Assembly: GCA_024234395.1 (NCBI GenBank)
Contig: JACKOH010000002.1
Coordinates: 1,488,001-1,552,000, forward strand
Source: Pseudomonadales bacterium
Lineage (GTDB): Bacteria; Pseudomonadota; Gammaproteobacteria; Pseudomonadales; Pseudohongiellaceae
DNA length: 64,000 bases
Direction: 5' to 3'
Shown here piece by piece: positions 62,014 through 64,000 of the stretch; the stretch's first letter is position 1, and every line of letters starts with the position of its first letter. Both the position numbers and the translations under genes were made by a program. The notes below the pieces were generated by a model. It did not search any database. It was not told where the DNA came from and saw nothing but the letters and a program-made list of their open reading frames with translations.

Positions 62014-63258
62014 TCAGGCTGACTGGTCGGCGACCAGTTCCAATACCGTACCGAGCAGCACGTTACAGCCCTTTTCGACGTCGTGCCAGTGGCTCCATTC
62101 GTCGGGGGCATGACTGACACCGCCGACACTGGGAATAAATAACAGTCCGGTGGGAATTATGTCAGTGAAGAACTGGGCATCATGGCCGGCCCCGCTGGGC
62201 ATCACCACGGTGTCGTGTCCCAGTTGTTCGGAGTGCTTCTTCAACAACCCGATCATGTCGGGGTGACAGTGCTTGGGCTCAAGCCAGCTCATTTCCTCGT
62301 ATTCAAACATCAGCCGGTGGCGTCTGGCGATCGAGGACAGTACCTTGCGGCAGCTGTCGGCCAGGTCTTTCATCACCTGATTGGACATGTCCCGTCCGAC
62401 CAGGGTGAAATCCGCTTCTCCGGGAACCGTGTGGGCATAGCCGGGTTTCAGGTCCACCCTGCCGATGGTAAGACGCGTCTTGTCGGTGCCTTCCTCGTCG
62501 ATGATGCGGGAGATTTCATGGGCAAAATCCGCCACTCCCATGAAGGCGTCACTGCGTAGATCCATCGGTGCGGTGCCGGCATGGTCGGCTTTGCCCTTGA
62601 ATTGAACAATCCATTTGAAAACCCCGGAAATGCCTTCCACCACACCTATGTCCATGTGGGTTTTCTCAAGCACCGGGCCCTGCTCGATATGCAGTTCCAG
62701 AAAACCGACCAGGGTCTTGGGGTCTCGAGCCGCCTCCATGGCGTGGTGGTAACGCATCTGACAGCGTGCCATGGCATCCCGCAACGTTTCTCCGGACGCG
62801 TCCTGGGCCCGCTCCAGCCAGTCCAGGGTCAATTGTCCGGTGAGTGCCTGGGAACCCAGCATGCCGCCAAAGCGGCCTTCCTCTTCGCTGGTGGCCACCA
62901 CCTCTACGGCATGCTTGAGCGGGACCTGGTTTTCCTGCAGGACGCGAATGCATTCCAGCCCGGCGATCACTCCAAGCACGCCATCAAACATTCCTCCGGC
63001 AGGAACCGAATCCAGGTGTGAGCCGATCAGCAGCGCCTTGTGATCATTCGTTCCCAGCCGCCCGATCACATTGCCGGCGCCATCCATATAAGGGGCCAGG
63101 TCCAGTGCTTCCATCTTCCTGGTGAGCCATTCCCTGGCTTCCATATCGGCCTGGCTGAAGCCCTGGCGGTAAATGCCCTGATCGTCGGGGTTGTAACCGA
63201 TTCGCGCCAGGGCATAGAGATCGTTCTGGACCCGCTCGAGATTGATTTTCAAGGTCAT
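62014..63258 (-). CDS. M20-family amidohydrolase (allantoate/N-carbamoyl-amino acid hydrolase type)
   Basis: The hydantoinase/carbamoylase branch of M20: GSHLDSVPAGGMFDG (His, Asp), TSEEEGRFGG (catalytic Glu), ELHIEQGPVLE (His) and the ending GAGHDAQFF plus SVGGVSHAPDEW. The family removes carbamoyl or ureido groups (allantoate, beta-ureidopropionate, N-carbamoyl amino acids). 414 residues, intact. The next gene on the same strand upstream is an asparagine synthetase, 42 bases away; the link is unexplained. Confidence 0.88.
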   Translation of the reverse strand: MTLKINLERVQNDLYALARIGYNPDDQGIYRQGFSQADMEAREWLTRKMEALDLAPYMDGAGNVIGRLGTNDHKALLIGSHLDSVPAGGMFDGVLGVIAGLECIRVLQENQVPLKHAVEVVATSEEEGRFGGMLGSQALTGQLTLDWLERAQDASGETLRDAMARCQMRYHHAMEAARDPKTLVGFLELHIEQGPVLEKTHMDIGVVEGISGVFKWIVQFKGKADHAGTAPMDLRSDAFMGVADFAHEISRIIDEEGTDKTRLTIGRVDLKPGYAHTVPGEADFTLVGRDMSNQVMKDLADSCRKVLSSIARRHRLMFEYEEMSWLEPKHCHPDMIGLLKKHSEQLGHDTVVMPSGAGHDAQFFTDIIPTGLLFIPSVGGVSHAPDEWSHWHDVEKGCNVLLGTVLELVADQSA

Positions 63259-63300
63259 CGTTCTGCTCTTATCAGGGACATGATTGCTGGGGTCACGGTG

Positions 63301-64000
63301 TCAGGCCGCCCACTTAAGCTGTTCGGCACGGGCGGCGGCCAGCGCCGGGATGTCCTGTTCGATAAACTTTTCGTGCATGATCTGCACGCAAAGCATGTGG
63401 TTGATCACCGCATCGATCTGTACCTGTTCGGCGGCGCTGGTAGTCTCGGCTTCGTGGCGACTGAACAGGGCTCTCACTCCGGCCACCGAGAGCAGCCCGG
63501 AACGTTCGATGGCTGCGTCACTGAGCAGTCGAGAGGAGAGGTTTCGCATCTGGTCCCATTTCACCGGGTCGGTGTGAGCCGGCGGTGCCATGAAGGCGAA
63601 CTTTTCCCGTTTGTACAGGACTTCCGGCAATATTCCCTTCATGGCTTCACGCAGGACGTATTTTTCAGTGCGCCCCTTGATGCGTAATTCCGGGGGCAGG
63701 CTCACCGCCAGTTTCGCCAGGTGGTGATCGAGAAAGGCCGGTCTGGCTTCCATGGAATTGGCCATGTCCACCCGGTCCCCTCCCCAGGTCAGAATCTGGC
63801 CCTCCAGCATGGTCTTGCACCATACATACTGCGCCTTGTCCAGGGCATGGCGGCCTTTCAGCTGACTGGTATCGAGGGTTGCAGCGATGGCTTCGCCGGG
63901 ACGGTAATCCTTGAGGGACTCACGGATGTCTGCACAGAGCAGGTCGGGAATCAATTCGGCGCAGGCCAGCCAGGGCTGCAGACAGGAAGGAGTGAATCCC
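63301..64000 (-). CDS. asnB: Asparagine synthetase (glutamine-hydrolysing), C-terminal part
   Basis: The frame is open to the right edge, so only the last 233 codons are present. The synthetase domain is recognisable: RVDMANSMEARPAFLDHHLAKLA and KYVLREAMKGILPEVLYKREKFAF are conserved in AsnB-type enzymes. It makes asparagine, or a similar amide, from aspartate, ATP and glutamine. The N-terminal glutaminase domain with the catalytic Cys2 is outside the window. Together with the M20 amidohydrolase behind it, it could belong to a specific amide pathway; a plain AsnB is equally possible. Confidence 0.85.
   Translation of the reverse strand, partial: GFTPSCLQPWLACAELIPDLLCADIRESLKDYRPGEAIAATLDTSQLKGRHALDKAQYVWCKTMLEGQILTWGGDRVDMANSMEARPAFLDHHLAKLAVSLPPELRIKGRTEKYVLREAMKGILPEVLYKREKFAFMAPPAHTDPVKWDQMRNLSSRLLSDAAIERSGLLSVAGVRALFSRHEAETTSAAEQVQIDAVINHMLCVQIMHEKFIEQDIPALAAARAEQLKWAA

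Overview
The window looks like a stretch of a free-living, probably marine, gammaproteobacterial chromosome. The right half carries rnr-rlmB-rpsF-rpsR-(membrane protein)-rplI-dnaB-alr-radA, the order known from Pseudomonas and relatives. I cannot name a genus from the sequence alone.

Region 1 (1 to about 36,000) is a large Wzx/Wzy-type exopolysaccharide (EPS) locus, visibly richer in A+T than the rest. It holds an export lipoprotein with a doubled export domain, a chain-length protein, a kinase-like ATPase with an altered Walker A lysine, an O-antigen polymerase/ligase-type protein and two flippases (one with an acetyltransferase-like tail). It also has four clear glycosyltransferases plus one probable, a degenerate initiating sugar transferase, a sugar nucleotidyltransferase, a methyltransferase and two radical SAM/SPASM proteins. 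A carbamoyltransferase sits with SxtJ and DUF5989. A class III aminotransferase sits with an Asp/Asn beta-hydroxylase-like protein. There are three SGNH-fold membrane-anchored proteins, a GH51-like glycosidase and a galactose-oxidase-like copper radical enzyme. At the left edge a signal-peptide ORF of PEP-CTERM type starts behind a sigma-54-type promoter. Two more sigma-54-type boxes stand before a small ORF and before a radical SAM gene. Together these point to a decorated surface polysaccharide, possibly tied to a PEP-CTERM/exosortase system whose sorting enzyme is not in the window.

Region 2 (about 36,000 to 37,600) is a boundary: an IS21 remnant with its 23-bp terminal repeats, a gene fragment, three 11-bp repeats and a tRNA-Leu(CAG) with its own promoter and terminator. 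Base composition changes here, as expected at the edge of a transferred island.

Region 3 (37,700 to 47,800) is core housekeeping: RNase R, a 23S rRNA methyltransferase, ribosomal proteins S6, S18 and L9, replicative helicase DnaB, alanine racemase and RadA.

Region 4 (47,900 to 64,000) is mixed metabolism and envelope: a 2OG-Fe(II) oxygenase, a secreted esterase, two M20 hydrolases, a YadG/YadH-like ABC exporter, unknown secreted or lipoprotein genes, a stomatin/NfeD pair, a DUF2339 membrane protein and the C-terminal part of an asparagine synthetase.

Two families of small non-coding repeats occur twice each. One is a 270-273 bp element with two long internal arms and CTAG at both ends; the other is about 137 bp. 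Three of the four copies abut the TAG stop codon of a neighbouring gene.
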